From JADJLQ01 sp044227925 (GTDB taxonomy: Bacteria > Bacteroidota > Bacteroidia > Chitinophagales > Saprospiraceae): a stretch of DNA of 64,000 bases. The position numbers and the translations under genes are program-made. The DNA lies in contig JBGAVW010000002.1 of NCBI GenBank assembly GCA_044227925.1, forward strand, positions 109,110-173,109. Reading direction: 5' to 3'. Below are positions 47,163 through 56,161 of the stretch, one piece after another (position 1 is the first letter of the stretch; each line of letters opens with the position of its first letter). Below the pieces are notes generated by a model. That model did not search any database. It saw only the letters and a program-made list of their open reading frames with translations, and was not told where the DNA came from.

Positions 47163-50100
47163 TTACCTGGCACTGCTGGCGACTCCCATATAATCTTCCC
47201 TCAGTATTTTATTCATTCTATATAAGACCTCTTCCACATTCATGACATCAAATACCATGGGTGGTTTAATTTTAACCACATTATCATCAGGACCATCCGT
47301 ACTCATGAGTATACCGTATTCTTTCATCCGGTGAACCAGGTATTTAGCCTGTTTTGTTGCTGGCTTTTTAGCTATCGTATCATATGTAAATTCTATTCCT
47401 AGAAAAAGTCCATGCCCACGATAATCAGCTACCAGGTCAAAATCTTGTTTTAGTGATTCAAAGCCTTTGTAAAAAGCCTGCTCGATTTTCAAAGCATGAT
47501 CCATGTAATTTTCGCCGGCTACAATATCCAATACGGTATTTCCTATTACACAACTCACCGGATTACCGCCAAATGTATTAAAGTACTCCATGCCATTATT
47601 AAACGCATCGGCGATTTTTTGATTACACACTACAGCCCCAAGGGGGTGGCCATTGCCCAATGGTTTTCCGAATGTTACTATATCCGGCACCACACCAGCA
47701 TACTCATACGAACAAAACATGCCGGTGCGACCGATCCCAGTTTGCACTTCATCCGCAATATATACTATGTCTTCAGACTTTATGTACTCGATTAGTTTTT
47801 TAAAATAATGAGGTGGGCATACCACCTGTCCTCCACAGCTGAGAATGTATTCTGCCAAAAATGCTGCCGGTTTTTTTTGTCCATTAATTAACTGTTGAAT
47901 AATTTCTTTTGATTCGATAAAATATTGATTTTCATCGCTTTGGTATTTACCTCTAAAAACATCGGGCATGCTGAGTTTATGAGTGGTGGGTGGGGCCCCT
48001 TTACCTCCTTTACGGTCAAATTTATATGAACTGAGATCTACCAGTCCTGAAGTATTGCCGTGATACCCGTGTTCAAATACCAACATATCTTTCCGGTCAG
48101 CATATGTTTTAGCCATACGAATAGCCAATTCATTCGCTTCTGACCCTGAATTGACAAAATACACAGTTGATAATGAAGGATGCAAAAATGATTTTAAATT
48201 TTCGGCAAAGTCTACCAGCTGAGGATATAGATACCGGGTGTTTGTATTGAGCAACTTCATTTGTTTCTCCGCGGCCTTGATAATAGCTGGATGCTGGTGT
48301 CCGCAGTGTGCCACGTTATTTACTGTATCGAGATACCGCCTGCCGGTATGATCATAGAGATATTGCCGGTGGGCTCTGGGTATAATCAGTGGCATTTTAT
48401 AGGATACACTTAAATTCTTTCCAACTGATTTTTTTCTCCGGATCAATAAATCATTTTCGTATGTAATAGTACCTGGATCAATTTTTAATCCCAAAATTAA
48501 ATTAGGATCAGGGCAAATTGAATTATATAATTTCTGTAGATTAAAATGACATACTCCAGGGTAGTCTGTTGTATTATTAAAAAGATCCAGGATGATTTGA
48601 AAATGCAAATGCGGTGGCCAGCCACCATTCTGATGATGACCTCCAAAATAACCAATTACATCACCTGCCTTTATTTTATCACCTGCGTCATGCATCGAAA
48701 GAGAATCAGGTGAGAGATGACCGTATAAAGTAAAAAACTCAATTTCGTCTTCAACGTGCTTTAAGATGATTGTCGGCCCATAATCTTTATCTCCGGTATT
48801 ATTTGCAATACCTATCACTTCTCCACTCAAGGGTGAAAATACTTCAGTGTTTTCATCATTAAATATATCCAGGCCAATATGTACTGTGCGCCAGGCAGGT
48901 CCATGATTATCTTCATATTTAAAACTCTCCGAGGTATACACCGGTCTGCACTCCAGGTATCTCCCGATCATCACATCTGCTTTATTTTCTTTTTTAATTT
49001 CCGATAACCTGGACATCCAATTTTCAATATTTTCATAGTCAGGAACATTACCCAGTTCGGAACTTCCAATAGATAAATCCAGGACCTTGATCCTGGTCCC
49101 GCAGTGAGTCACAGGATAAAACTTTTTTTTGCTGACCCAATCCATAAATTTCTCATTTTTTGTACACGGCTCCAGATTACATACAGATCTGAAATAATAA
49201 TGCGCATAAGCAGGGTGGATTGATCTCCATTGTTGAGCCAGGTACCATGCATCCTGATCTGTTATCTGTAAATATTCATTTTCGGGATGTTCATTTTTAT
49301 TGATAGCAGAAACGGTAAGACTGATCATCATCCTGGCTGCAATATGGTAATAGAGTAATTCCAGTTCTGCTTCATTCAACGGATGTAATTGGTGATACGA
49401 AGCGATGATTTGACCTGCTACCGCAAGTGGATCCGGAGTTTTCAAACAGGAATATACACATGCTATGGCCACTTCATTTATGGTATGGGTATACACCATA
49501 TCGCCAAAGTCTATAATGGCAGCAGCTTTATAGACCAATTCATCATCATGCCACTGCATCAATATATTATAGTCATTCAGGTCGGCGTAGCAAATTTGTT
49601 TTCGAAGTGATGACTTGTATTTTGAATGTAAGCGGCTCATATCATCCAGCCAGAAAATAAAAATACTTTGCCAGTCAGGATCAAGGAGATATAATTGTTT
49701 TCTGATCCAGTTTGCCCCGGATGGGTCCCATTTGATGAATCGATGTGCTGCTACATGGTCGAAGTTAGCAAGCGATTTAGTAAGATTCGCCGCCAGGACA
49801 CCAATACTTTGATAACTGATATCGGTCAATGGCTTTACAGATGATTGAAGCGGAAGATCAATCCATGGAAATACCCGGATGATCTGATTTTCTAAGATTT
49901 CAAATTCGTTCTGATGTATACTTAAAACCGGAGATGAAATTTGAAATCTATTTTGAGCATGAAGCGAGCTCTCTGAATCGGTCCTGGCTTTGATTTGACC
50001 ATTTATTAGATGCCTGCAAGCCGAATGTTCCATATCTATTAATGAAATATCCTTACCCGGCATGGAGCACTTAATGGTAAAAGCACCTTGTGTGTTTGTC

Positions 50101-50198
50101 AGCTTATATACTGCATCCAACTCGGAGTAGATTACAGCAAGGTCACCATGGAGATCAAAATTGTCCTGTAAAAAGCCTTGTAATTGCTCAATCTGCAT
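47163..50198 (-). CDS. fusion: APH-like kinase, M23 peptidase, class III aminotransferase
   Basis: The 1011-residue protein joins three enzymes. Residues about 1-350 are an aminoglycoside-phosphotransferase-like kinase (YADLNDYNIL with Asp206, IIDFGD with Asp230; the usual HGD histidine is Tyr204). Residues about 420-560 are an M23 metallopeptidase-like domain with the zinc motifs H440-x3-D444 and H530-L-H532. Residues about 600-1000 are a PLP-dependent class III aminotransferase (ADEVQTGIGRTG, TFGKPLGNGHPLG with Lys845). The kinase-aminotransferase pair matches the hydroxylysine kinase / phospholyase type (AGPHD1 and AGXT2L). Four bases follow the fucosidase gene, so the two are likely co-transcribed. 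Confidence 0.88.
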   Translation of the reverse strand: MQIEQLQGFLQDNFDLHGDLAVIYSELDAVYKLTNTQGAFTIKCSMPGKDISLIDMEHSACRHLINGQIKARTDSESSLHAQNRFQISSPVLSIHQNEFEILENQIIRVFPWIDLPLQSSVKPLTDISYQSIGVLAANLTKSLANFDHVAAHRFIKWDPSGANWIRKQLYLLDPDWQSIFIFWLDDMSRLHSKYKSSLRKQICYADLNDYNILMQWHDDELVYKAAAIIDFGDMVYTHTINEVAIACVYSCLKTPDPLAVAGQIIASYHQLHPLNEAELELLYYHIAARMMISLTVSAINKNEHPENEYLQITDQDAWYLAQQWRSIHPAYAHYYFRSVCNLEPCTKNEKFMDWVSKKKFYPVTHCGTRIKVLDLSIGSSELGNVPDYENIENWMSRLSEIKKENKADVMIGRYLECRPVYTSESFKYEDNHGPAWRTVHIGLDIFNDENTEVFSPLSGEVIGIANNTGDKDYGPTIILKHVEDEIEFFTLYGHLSPDSLSMHDAGDKIKAGDVIGYFGGHHQNGGWPPHLHFQIILDLFNNTTDYPGVCHFNLQKLYNSICPDPNLILGLKIDPGTITYENDLLIRRKKSVGKNLSVSYKMPLIIPRAHRQYLYDHTGRRYLDTVNNVAHCGHQHPAIIKAAEKQMKLLNTNTRYLYPQLVDFAENLKSFLHPSLSTVYFVNSGSEANELAIRMAKTYADRKDMLVFEHGYHGNTSGLVDLSSYKFDRKGGKGAPPTTHKLSMPDVFRGKYQSDENQYFIESKEIIQQLINGQKKPAAFLAEYILSCGGQVVCPPHYFKKLIEYIKSEDIVYIADEVQTGIGRTGMFCSYEYAGVVPDIVTFGKPLGNGHPLGAVVCNQKIADAFNNGMEYFNTFGGNPVSCVIGNTVLDIVAGENYMDHALKIEQAFYKGFESLKQDFDLVADYRGHGLFLGIEFTYDTIAKKPATKQAKYLVHRMKEYGILMSTDGPDDNVVKIKPPMVFDVMNVEEVLYRMNKILREDYMGVASSAR

Positions 50199-50202
50199 GT
50201 AC

Positions 50203-51528
50203 TTAGTTTACAATCTTTATTACACTGGCTACTTTAGTTGGAAGTTTTTTAGGTAAGGTGATAAGATAATCGCCATTGGAGAGCTGAGTCCATTTTAATG
50301 CTTTTTTACTTCCGAGCATATACATATTGGATCCTGATTTAGGAGCTATATTTCGTACAGTCAGGGTAGGCCCTGAGATTTGTTCGGCAATCAGGTAAGT
50401 GTAGGCATTATCCTTACTTACGGTATATTTTATCCGATCTCCTTCTTTGTAATCGGTGCGGCTACGCGTATTGTATATTGCCTCACCGTTTACTTTCATC
50501 CATTTTCCCATTTCATCCAATCTGTTCACACTTTCTTTGGGTATCTGTCCATCAGCCATAGGTCCTATATTTAAAAGATAGTTACCACCTTTAGCAGCTA
50601 CATCGATCAGGTTCTTTATTAGATTCCCGGACGATTTCCAATTTTGATCGTTTTTCTTATACCCCCAGGTATCATTCATAGTCATACACGACTCCCAGTC
50701 GTAATTGGAAGTACCTTCCAGTATTTCCTGTTCCGGGGTGCCAAAATCGCCCGCCGCATTTTCGTATTCATTCATTCCCTGCATGCCCTTTCGTCCCTTC
50801 CCTACTCTGTTGTTGATTATGATTTTAGGATTAATTTCCTTTATGAAATTGTATAAGTCTTTGCCTTGATCTTCAGTCCATTCAGGTATCCATTCACCAT
50901 CAAACCACATCACTCCCGGGTCATAGTTGGTCAATAATTCTTTTATCTGGGGTTTCAGATAGGTCTCTCTGTATTTATTCCAATCCGGATTTTCGGTATT
51001 CTGGTGAGTATAGCTTTTTTTAGATTCTGCATCGGGTTGGTGCCAGTCCATAATAGAATGATAAAAGCACATTCTTATACCCGCTGCTTTGCACGCTTCT
51101 GTCAGTTCTTTTAATATATCCCTTTTAAACGGGCTGGCATCCATGATGTCGTATTCGGTCACCTTACTGTCCCAAAGGCAAAAACCATCGTGGTGCTTGG
51201 ATGTAATTACAATATATTTTACGCCTGCATTTTTTGCAGTGGCTACCCATTTTTTAGCATCAAACTTTACCGGATTAAACTGTTTTACATACTCTTCATA
51301 TTCTGACACCGGTATGTTCAAAGAATGCATAATCCATTCACCTACCTCTTTTGATTCCTTGCCATTATGTATGCCAGCCGGAACAGCATAGGCTCCCCAG
51401 TGAATAAACAAACCAAAACCGGCATCCCGCCACCACTCCATCCGGCGATCGCGCTCGGCTTTGGACTCCTGGGCAAAGGAGGTTCCAAAAAAAGAAACTA
51501 ATAAAATCCAAATGGTAATTATACGCAT
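50203..51528 (-). CDS. alpha-L-fucosidase, GH29
   Basis: Removes alpha-linked fucose from glycans. The 441-residue protein has a signal peptide (1-20, ending TSFAQ) and GH29 marks: WWRDAGFGLFIHWGAYAVPAG, VKYIVITSKHHDGFCLWDSK, and MWFDGEW with the likely nucleophile Asp210. A C-terminal beta domain (about 345-441) completes the family. I start at the ATG at 51528, because a frame from 51582 adds 18 residues before the signal peptide. It heads a probable two-gene transcript with the triple-fusion enzyme. Confidence 0.93.
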   Translation of the reverse strand: MRIITIWILLVSFFGTSFAQESKAERDRRMEWWRDAGFGLFIHWGAYAVPAGIHNGKESKEVGEWIMHSLNIPVSEYEEYVKQFNPVKFDAKKWVATAKNAGVKYIVITSKHHDGFCLWDSKVTEYDIMDASPFKRDILKELTEACKAAGIRMCFYHSIMDWHQPDAESKKSYTHQNTENPDWNKYRETYLKPQIKELLTNYDPGVMWFDGEWIPEWTEDQGKDLYNFIKEINPKIIINNRVGKGRKGMQGMNEYENAAGDFGTPEQEILEGTSNYDWESCMTMNDTWGYKKNDQNWKSSGNLIKNLIDVAAKGGNYLLNIGPMADGQIPKESVNRLDEMGKWMKVNGEAIYNTRSRTDYKEGDRIKYTVSKDNAYTYLIAEQISGPTLTVRNIAPKSGSNMYMLGSKKALKWTQLSNGDYLITLPKKLPTKVASVIKIVN

Positions 51529-51675
51529 GTTACTTAGTATTTTAAAAAGCCTAAAATAGGGAAATAATATAAATCGGTTCATTTAATCTTGGTATGTGTA
51601 GGTATAGAACGAATAGCCATTGGATACTTAAAATTTTCCTTAAAGTTTACTTAATAAATTCAAAAATTGTACCCC

Positions 51676-51706
51676 TTGACTATTAGTCTTTTAAACCGTA
51701 CCTTGC
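51676..51706 (+). promoter_or_regulatory. promoter of the DUF4175 gene
   Basis: TTG at 51676-51678 and TACCTTGC at 51699-51706 resemble the Bacteroidota -33 and -7 boxes (one T short of TAnnTTTGC) with a 20-base spacer, 41 bases upstream of the DUF4175 start codon. Confidence 0.45.
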
Positions 51707-51747
51707 ACGTTTTGAAAGCCTTTAACTTATACTAAAATTTAGCTTAT

Positions 51748-54700
51748 ATGTCATCAAAAGACAATTATAATCTATTGCTTGAAAAGCTGGATCAGTTTAC
51801 TCGCAAATATTATACTAATCAAATCATTCGCGGAGCTTTATTTACTACCGGATCCGTATTGATATTGTTTTTAGCTTACAATCTGCTGGAGAGTGAGTTT
51901 TATTTTTCAAAAGAAATACGAAAGGCATTATTCTATTCATTTATAGCTTTTACCGGTATTGCATCCGCAATTTGGATTCTGACTCCATTGATGCATTATT
52001 TCAAATTAGGTAAAATCATTTCGTATGAGCAGGCAGCCAGGATCATAGGCGACCATTTTCGAGATGTACAAGATAAATTGCTCAATGTACTTCAATTGAG
52101 ATCGCAATACAGCGATGCTGAAACAGCCGGTTTGATCGAGGCCAGTATACAACAAAAAAGTTCGCAGATACAGTTGGTGCCGTTCAAAAATGCAATCGAC
52201 CTTACAAAGAATAAAAAACATCTTCGATTTGCTTTACCTCCATTATTATTATTGCTTGCATTATTGGTAGGTGCACCCAGCTTGATTAAAGATAGCGCCA
52301 AGCGCATCATACAAAACGATCAGGATTTTGAAAAAGCAGCCCCATTTCACTTTAAGCTTAAAAATGAAAAACCATCCGTGGTTCAATTTGACAATTTCAC
52401 ATTGGACATGGAAATAGACGGTTCTGTTTTGCCCAACGAAGTGTTCATCGAAATAGAGAAATATCCTTATCGCATGACTAAGGTGGATGCCCATCACTAT
52501 ACGTATACTTTTAATAATGTGCAGCAGAACATTCCTTTTAAAATGTATAGTGGCGAGGTCAGCTCCAAACCTTATGAATTGGCCGTATTGAAAAAACCAA
52601 ACCTCAGCAATTTTTCCATTAAACTGGATTATCCGGGTTATTTAGGGAAAAAATCTGAACTAGTACAAAACATTGGAGATTTGTTAATCCCCCAGGGTAC
52701 ACGGCTTTCGTGGCAAATCGATGCAGAAAATACCGATAAGGTAATGATGGCGTTCGGTGATGAAAGCCCAAAGGAAATCAGCAAAAAAGGCGAAGGCTAT
52801 TATACCCATACGCACAGTGCCCAAAAAGATCAGAATTATAGAATTTACATTTCAAATGAATTCATTCCTTCACCGGATTCTGTAAATTTTCAGATGCGGG
52901 TGATCGCAGACCAGTTTCCTACCATTCAGGTGGAAGAGTTTAAAGACAGCACTACTGAAAACAGATTATTGTATTTTGCTGGTAATGGATCAGATGATTA
53001 TGGTCTGACAAAATTGACTTTTAATTATTCAATCACTCATCCCGACGGAAAACAAGAACCCTCTACAACTATTCCTGTACAAATTAGTAAAAGCAATAAG
53101 ACATCTTATCAACACCAATGGGATACCAGAGAAATTGATCTCAAGCCGGGTGACCAGCTTTCCTATTTCTTCGAATTGTTTGATAATGATGGAATACATG
53201 GACCAAAGTCAGTAAAATCAAATGTGCTCCAGTTGCGTATGGCTTCCAAAGAAGAGCTAGAAAGTAAAAATGCAAAAAATAATGATCAGATTCGTGATGA
53301 TCTCAAACAAGCCCTGGAACAAAGCAAGAAAATCCAGGATCGTATGAATGAACTTCGTGAGAAAATGATCCAGGAAAAAAATGCAAACTGGCAGGATAAA
53401 AAAGAAATGCAAAAACTGCTCGAACAGCAAAAAGAACTTTTGCAAAAAATAGCAGATGCAAAAAAAATGTTTGAAGAAAATGTAAAGAATCAGGAAAAAT
53501 TCGAGCAAACTTCCGAACGAATATTAGAGAAACAAGAGCAAATCCAAAAAATGTTTGAACAATTACAGGATCCTAAAATGAAGGAACTGATGGATAAAAT
53601 ACAAGAGCTCTTACAGCAAATGGAAAAAGAACAGACCCTCCCCATGATGGATGAAATGAAAATGGAAAGCAAAGAAATGGAGAAAGAGCTCGATCGCATG
53701 ATGGAACTATTCAAAACACTGGAAGTAGAGCATGAAATGGAGAAAACGATAGAGAAGTTGCGCGAAATGGCAAAAGAAGAAGAGAAGTTGAGTGAAGAAA
53801 ATAATAAAAAAGAAAAAGAAGAAAATACCGCCGACAAAGACAAAGCCGACAAAGACAAAACTGACAAAGACAAAGCCGATAAAGACAAAGCCGATAAAGA
53901 CAAAGCCGACAAAGACAAAACTGACAAAGACAAAACCGACAAAGACAAAGCCGATAAAGACAAAGCCGACAAAGACAAAACTGATAAAGAGCAGAGTGGC
54001 GACAAAAAAGACAGTGATAATGAAAAGAAAGACCAAAATCAAAATGGTGAAAAACAAGATGGTGGTGAGGATAAAAAGGAAATGACCAAAGAAGAAATTC
54101 AAAAGAAACAAGAAGAATTAAATAAGGAGCTTGAAAAGCTACAGGAGAAACTAAAAGAATTAGAACAAAAAAACAAAGAACTCGAAAGGCCAAAACAATT
54201 GGGTGATAACCAGGAAAAGACCGAAGATATCAAACAGGATATGCAAAAGAGCTCCCAGGAGATGAAGCAAAATCAAAACAAAAAAGCTTCTAAATCTCAG
54301 AAATCTGCTGCCAATAAAATGAAGGATATGGCGCAGGCAATGGAAAATTCAATGCAACAGCAGGAAAAAGAAGAACATGAAGAAGATGCCAAGGCATTGC
54401 GTCAATTACTCGAAAATCTGGTAAACATGTCTTTTGATCAGGAAGGTTTGATTAAAGATGTAAATACTTCCATGATCAACACCCCGCATTACAATGAATT
54501 GATGCAGCAGCAGTTTAAAATCAAAGATGATTTTACCCTGATAGAGGATAGCCTGCAGGCATTGAGTAAGCGAGTATTTGAACTGGAGGCTTTCGTAACT
54601 GAGAAAGTCGGTGAGATAAAAATACAAATGGAAAATTCCCTCACCGAACTCGAAGAACGTAACAAACCCAAAGCTGGTGACCATCAGCAGCGGACCATGA

Positions 54701-55353
54701 AAAATGTAAACGATCTGGCCCTCATGCTATCCGAGTCATTGGACAATATGAACCAACAAATGTCCGGTGCAGCCTGTGCCAATCCTAAAAAATCAGGTAA
54801 AGGCGAAGGCCAAAAGCCAATGGATAAAATATCCGAAGGTCAAAAAGGCATGAAAGAATCCCTGGAGCAGATGAAAAAGAATATGGAACAAGGGAAAGGA
54901 GCCGGCTCTCAAGAATTTGCCAAAGCTGCAGCCAGGCAAGCTGCTTTGAGAGAAGCGATGAAAGAATTACAAAAAGAAAGACAAAGCAGGGGTGAAAAGA
55001 CCAAAGACTTGCAGCAAATCATAGACGGGATGGATAAAATAGAAACCGACCTGGTAAATAAAAAACTTACCAATGAGATGATGATGCGCCAAAATGAAAT
55101 CCTTACCCGATTGCTTGAAGCTGAAAATGCAGAGCGTGAAAGAAAACAAGATGAGAAAAGAAAATCGGAGGTTGCGCAAGATTTGGAACGAAAATTGCCT
55201 CCTTCGCTGCAAGAGTATTTAAAAAAACGCGAGGCTGAGATCGATTTATATAAAACTGTTTCCCCCGACATCAAACCGTATTATCGTTCTTTAGTCGAAG
55301 AGTATATGAAGACTCTACGTACTGATCATGGAAATACAAACTTTAATAAGTAA
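51748..55353 (+). CDS. DUF4175 family protein with DKDKA repeat tract
   Basis: The 1201-residue protein has three TM helices (about 28-50, 62-82, 154-175), a periplasmic beta-rich region (about 200-490) and a very long charged, helical C-terminal part (about 500-1190) that is likely coiled coil. Function is not established; the family is common in Bacteroidota. Residues about 695-749 are eleven 5-residue units (ADKDK/TDKDK). The gene's last 26 bases overlap the next gene, so both are one transcript. It is likely an envelope structural or tether protein. Confidence 0.85.
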   Translation: MSSKDNYNLLLEKLDQFTRKYYTNQIIRGALFTTGSVLILFLAYNLLESEFYFSKEIRKALFYSFIAFTGIASAIWILTPLMHYFKLGKIISYEQAARIIGDHFRDVQDKLLNVLQLRSQYSDAETAGLIEASIQQKSSQIQLVPFKNAIDLTKNKKHLRFALPPLLLLLALLVGAPSLIKDSAKRIIQNDQDFEKAAPFHFKLKNEKPSVVQFDNFTLDMEIDGSVLPNEVFIEIEKYPYRMTKVDAHHYTYTFNNVQQNIPFKMYSGEVSSKPYELAVLKKPNLSNFSIKLDYPGYLGKKSELVQNIGDLLIPQGTRLSWQIDAENTDKVMMAFGDESPKEISKKGEGYYTHTHSAQKDQNYRIYISNEFIPSPDSVNFQMRVIADQFPTIQVEEFKDSTTENRLLYFAGNGSDDYGLTKLTFNYSITHPDGKQEPSTTIPVQISKSNKTSYQHQWDTREIDLKPGDQLSYFFELFDNDGIHGPKSVKSNVLQLRMASKEELESKNAKNNDQIRDDLKQALEQSKKIQDRMNELREKMIQEKNANWQDKKEMQKLLEQQKELLQKIADAKKMFEENVKNQEKFEQTSERILEKQEQIQKMFEQLQDPKMKELMDKIQELLQQMEKEQTLPMMDEMKMESKEMEKELDRMMELFKTLEVEHEMEKTIEKLREMAKEEEKLSEENNKKEKEENTADKDKADKDKTDKDKADKDKADKDKADKDKTDKDKTDKDKADKDKADKDKTDKEQSGDKKDSDNEKKDQNQNGEKQDGGEDKKEMTKEEIQKKQEELNKELEKLQEKLKELEQKNKELERPKQLGDNQEKTEDIKQDMQKSSQEMKQNQNKKASKSQKSAANKMKDMAQAMENSMQQQEKEEHEEDAKALRQLLENLVNMSFDQEGLIKDVNTSMINTPHYNELMQQQFKIKDDFTLIEDSLQALSKRVFELEAFVTEKVGEIKIQMENSLTELEERNKPKAGDHQQRTMKNVNDLALMLSESLDNMNQQMSGAACANPKKSGKGEGQKPMDKISEGQKGMKESLEQMKKNMEQGKGAGSQEFAKAAARQAALREAMKELQKERQSRGEKTKDLQQIIDGMDKIETDLVNKKLTNEMMMRQNEILTRLLEAENAERERKQDEKRKSEVAQDLERKLPPSLQEYLKKREAEIDLYKTVSPDIKPYYRSLVEEYMKTLRTDHGNTNFNK
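53830..53994 (+). repeat. 15-bp tandem repeat (minisatellite) inside DUF4175 gene
   Basis: Eleven in-frame copies of a 15-base unit (consensus GCCGACAAAGACAAA, with ACT or ACC in place of GCC in some copies and GAT for GAC) encode A/T-DKDK; the last copy is imperfect (DKEQ). Because 15 is a multiple of 3, copy-number change would alter length without breaking the frame. Confidence 0.9.
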
Positions 55354-55771
55354 CCAAAAGGTAGCTGTACTGATGAGTAATAGCACATGGCGCTTTCCCT
55401 CTACGCCGCTTTGCATAGGGGAAATCGAACAACTGGTGGAGCAATTGGCTGCCAAATACTGCATAGCTCAGGACAAATATCCTAATATACTCATCAGTCT
55501 TACTGAAGCAGTAAATAATGCAATCATACATGGCAATGGATGTGACGAGTGCAAATGCGTTCAGATCGATATTGAAGAGCAACCGCAATGCATCACTGTG
55601 ATAGTAAAAGACGAAGGCCAGGGGTTTGATCCGGACAAAGTAAATGACCCTACCTTGCCAGAAAACGTAGCCAAAGATGGTGGCCGGGGCATTTTCCTCA
55701 TCAAACAACTATGTGATCGGGTACATTATGAACGGAATGGGTCAGAGGTAAAAATGAGTTTTGATCTGTGA
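55328..55771 (+). CDS. RsbW/SpoIIAB-like serine-protein kinase
   Basis: The 147-residue protein is a GHKL ATPase of the anti-sigma/HATPase_c_2 type: N box SLTEAVNNAIIHGN, G1 DEGQGFDP, and G2 GGRGIFLIKQLCD. Such proteins phosphorylate anti-anti-sigma factors or other switch proteins; no STAS partner or sigma factor is adjacent. The start ATG (55328) is inside the DUF4175 gene, which suggests translational coupling and a link between envelope state and this switch. Confidence 0.88.
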   Translation: MEIQTLISNQKVAVLMSNSTWRFPSTPLCIGEIEQLVEQLAAKYCIAQDKYPNILISLTEAVNNAIIHGNGCDECKCVQIDIEEQPQCITVIVKDEGQGFDPDKVNDPTLPENVAKDGGRGIFLIKQLCDRVHYERNGSEVKMSFDL

Positions 55772-56161
55772 TTACTTGTAATACCTCTCAAACAACACAT
55801 TAATCATCCAGCACTACACTCTTGATCTGCTTTAGCATTTTGTATAATTTTCTACAAGACCAGAGGTAGTTATAAATCTATTCGCCTTCCCTCTGTTTAC
55901 TTAAGCCAAAAATTTAGGTTTTGAAAACCTCCAGGCCACTTCCATTTATCGATCTGTAATTCTCTTCCAATCATATAATTAGCGCACCTTATTCATTATG
56001 AGCACTATAATCTGATCATCCGAGTTGAACAGCTTAATCTTTTATTAATCAGGCATTTCCGTTTTTAATGATTCCTATTATTATTCAAAAACTACCCCAT
56101 GGTGTAGGATTTATGGCCAGGCACTACTATAATTTTATGGTTCGCAAAACAATCATTCTAA
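55772..56161. other. intergenic stretch
   Basis: The 390 bases between the ATPase and the fibronectin-III gene show no gene. AGGTTTTGAAAACCT at 55916-55930 is a perfect palindrome that could act as a protein-binding site or weak hairpin; it is 145 bases past the ATPase stop. Confidence 0.4.

Noticed and set aside
53830..53994. Possible CRISPR array
   Set aside because: Repeats are contiguous, 15 bases, without spacers, and in frame within a gene.
53490..54193. Long minus-strand frames opposite the DKDKA tract
   Set aside because: They are mirror translations of the tandem repeat and charged coiled-coil DNA; Leu/Ser/Cys-Val runs without any domain.
55916..55930. Palindrome AGGTTTTGAAAACCT as a terminator
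   Set aside because: 145 bases past the stop, with effectively a 5-base loop closing a 5-bp stem and no U-run; kept only as a note.
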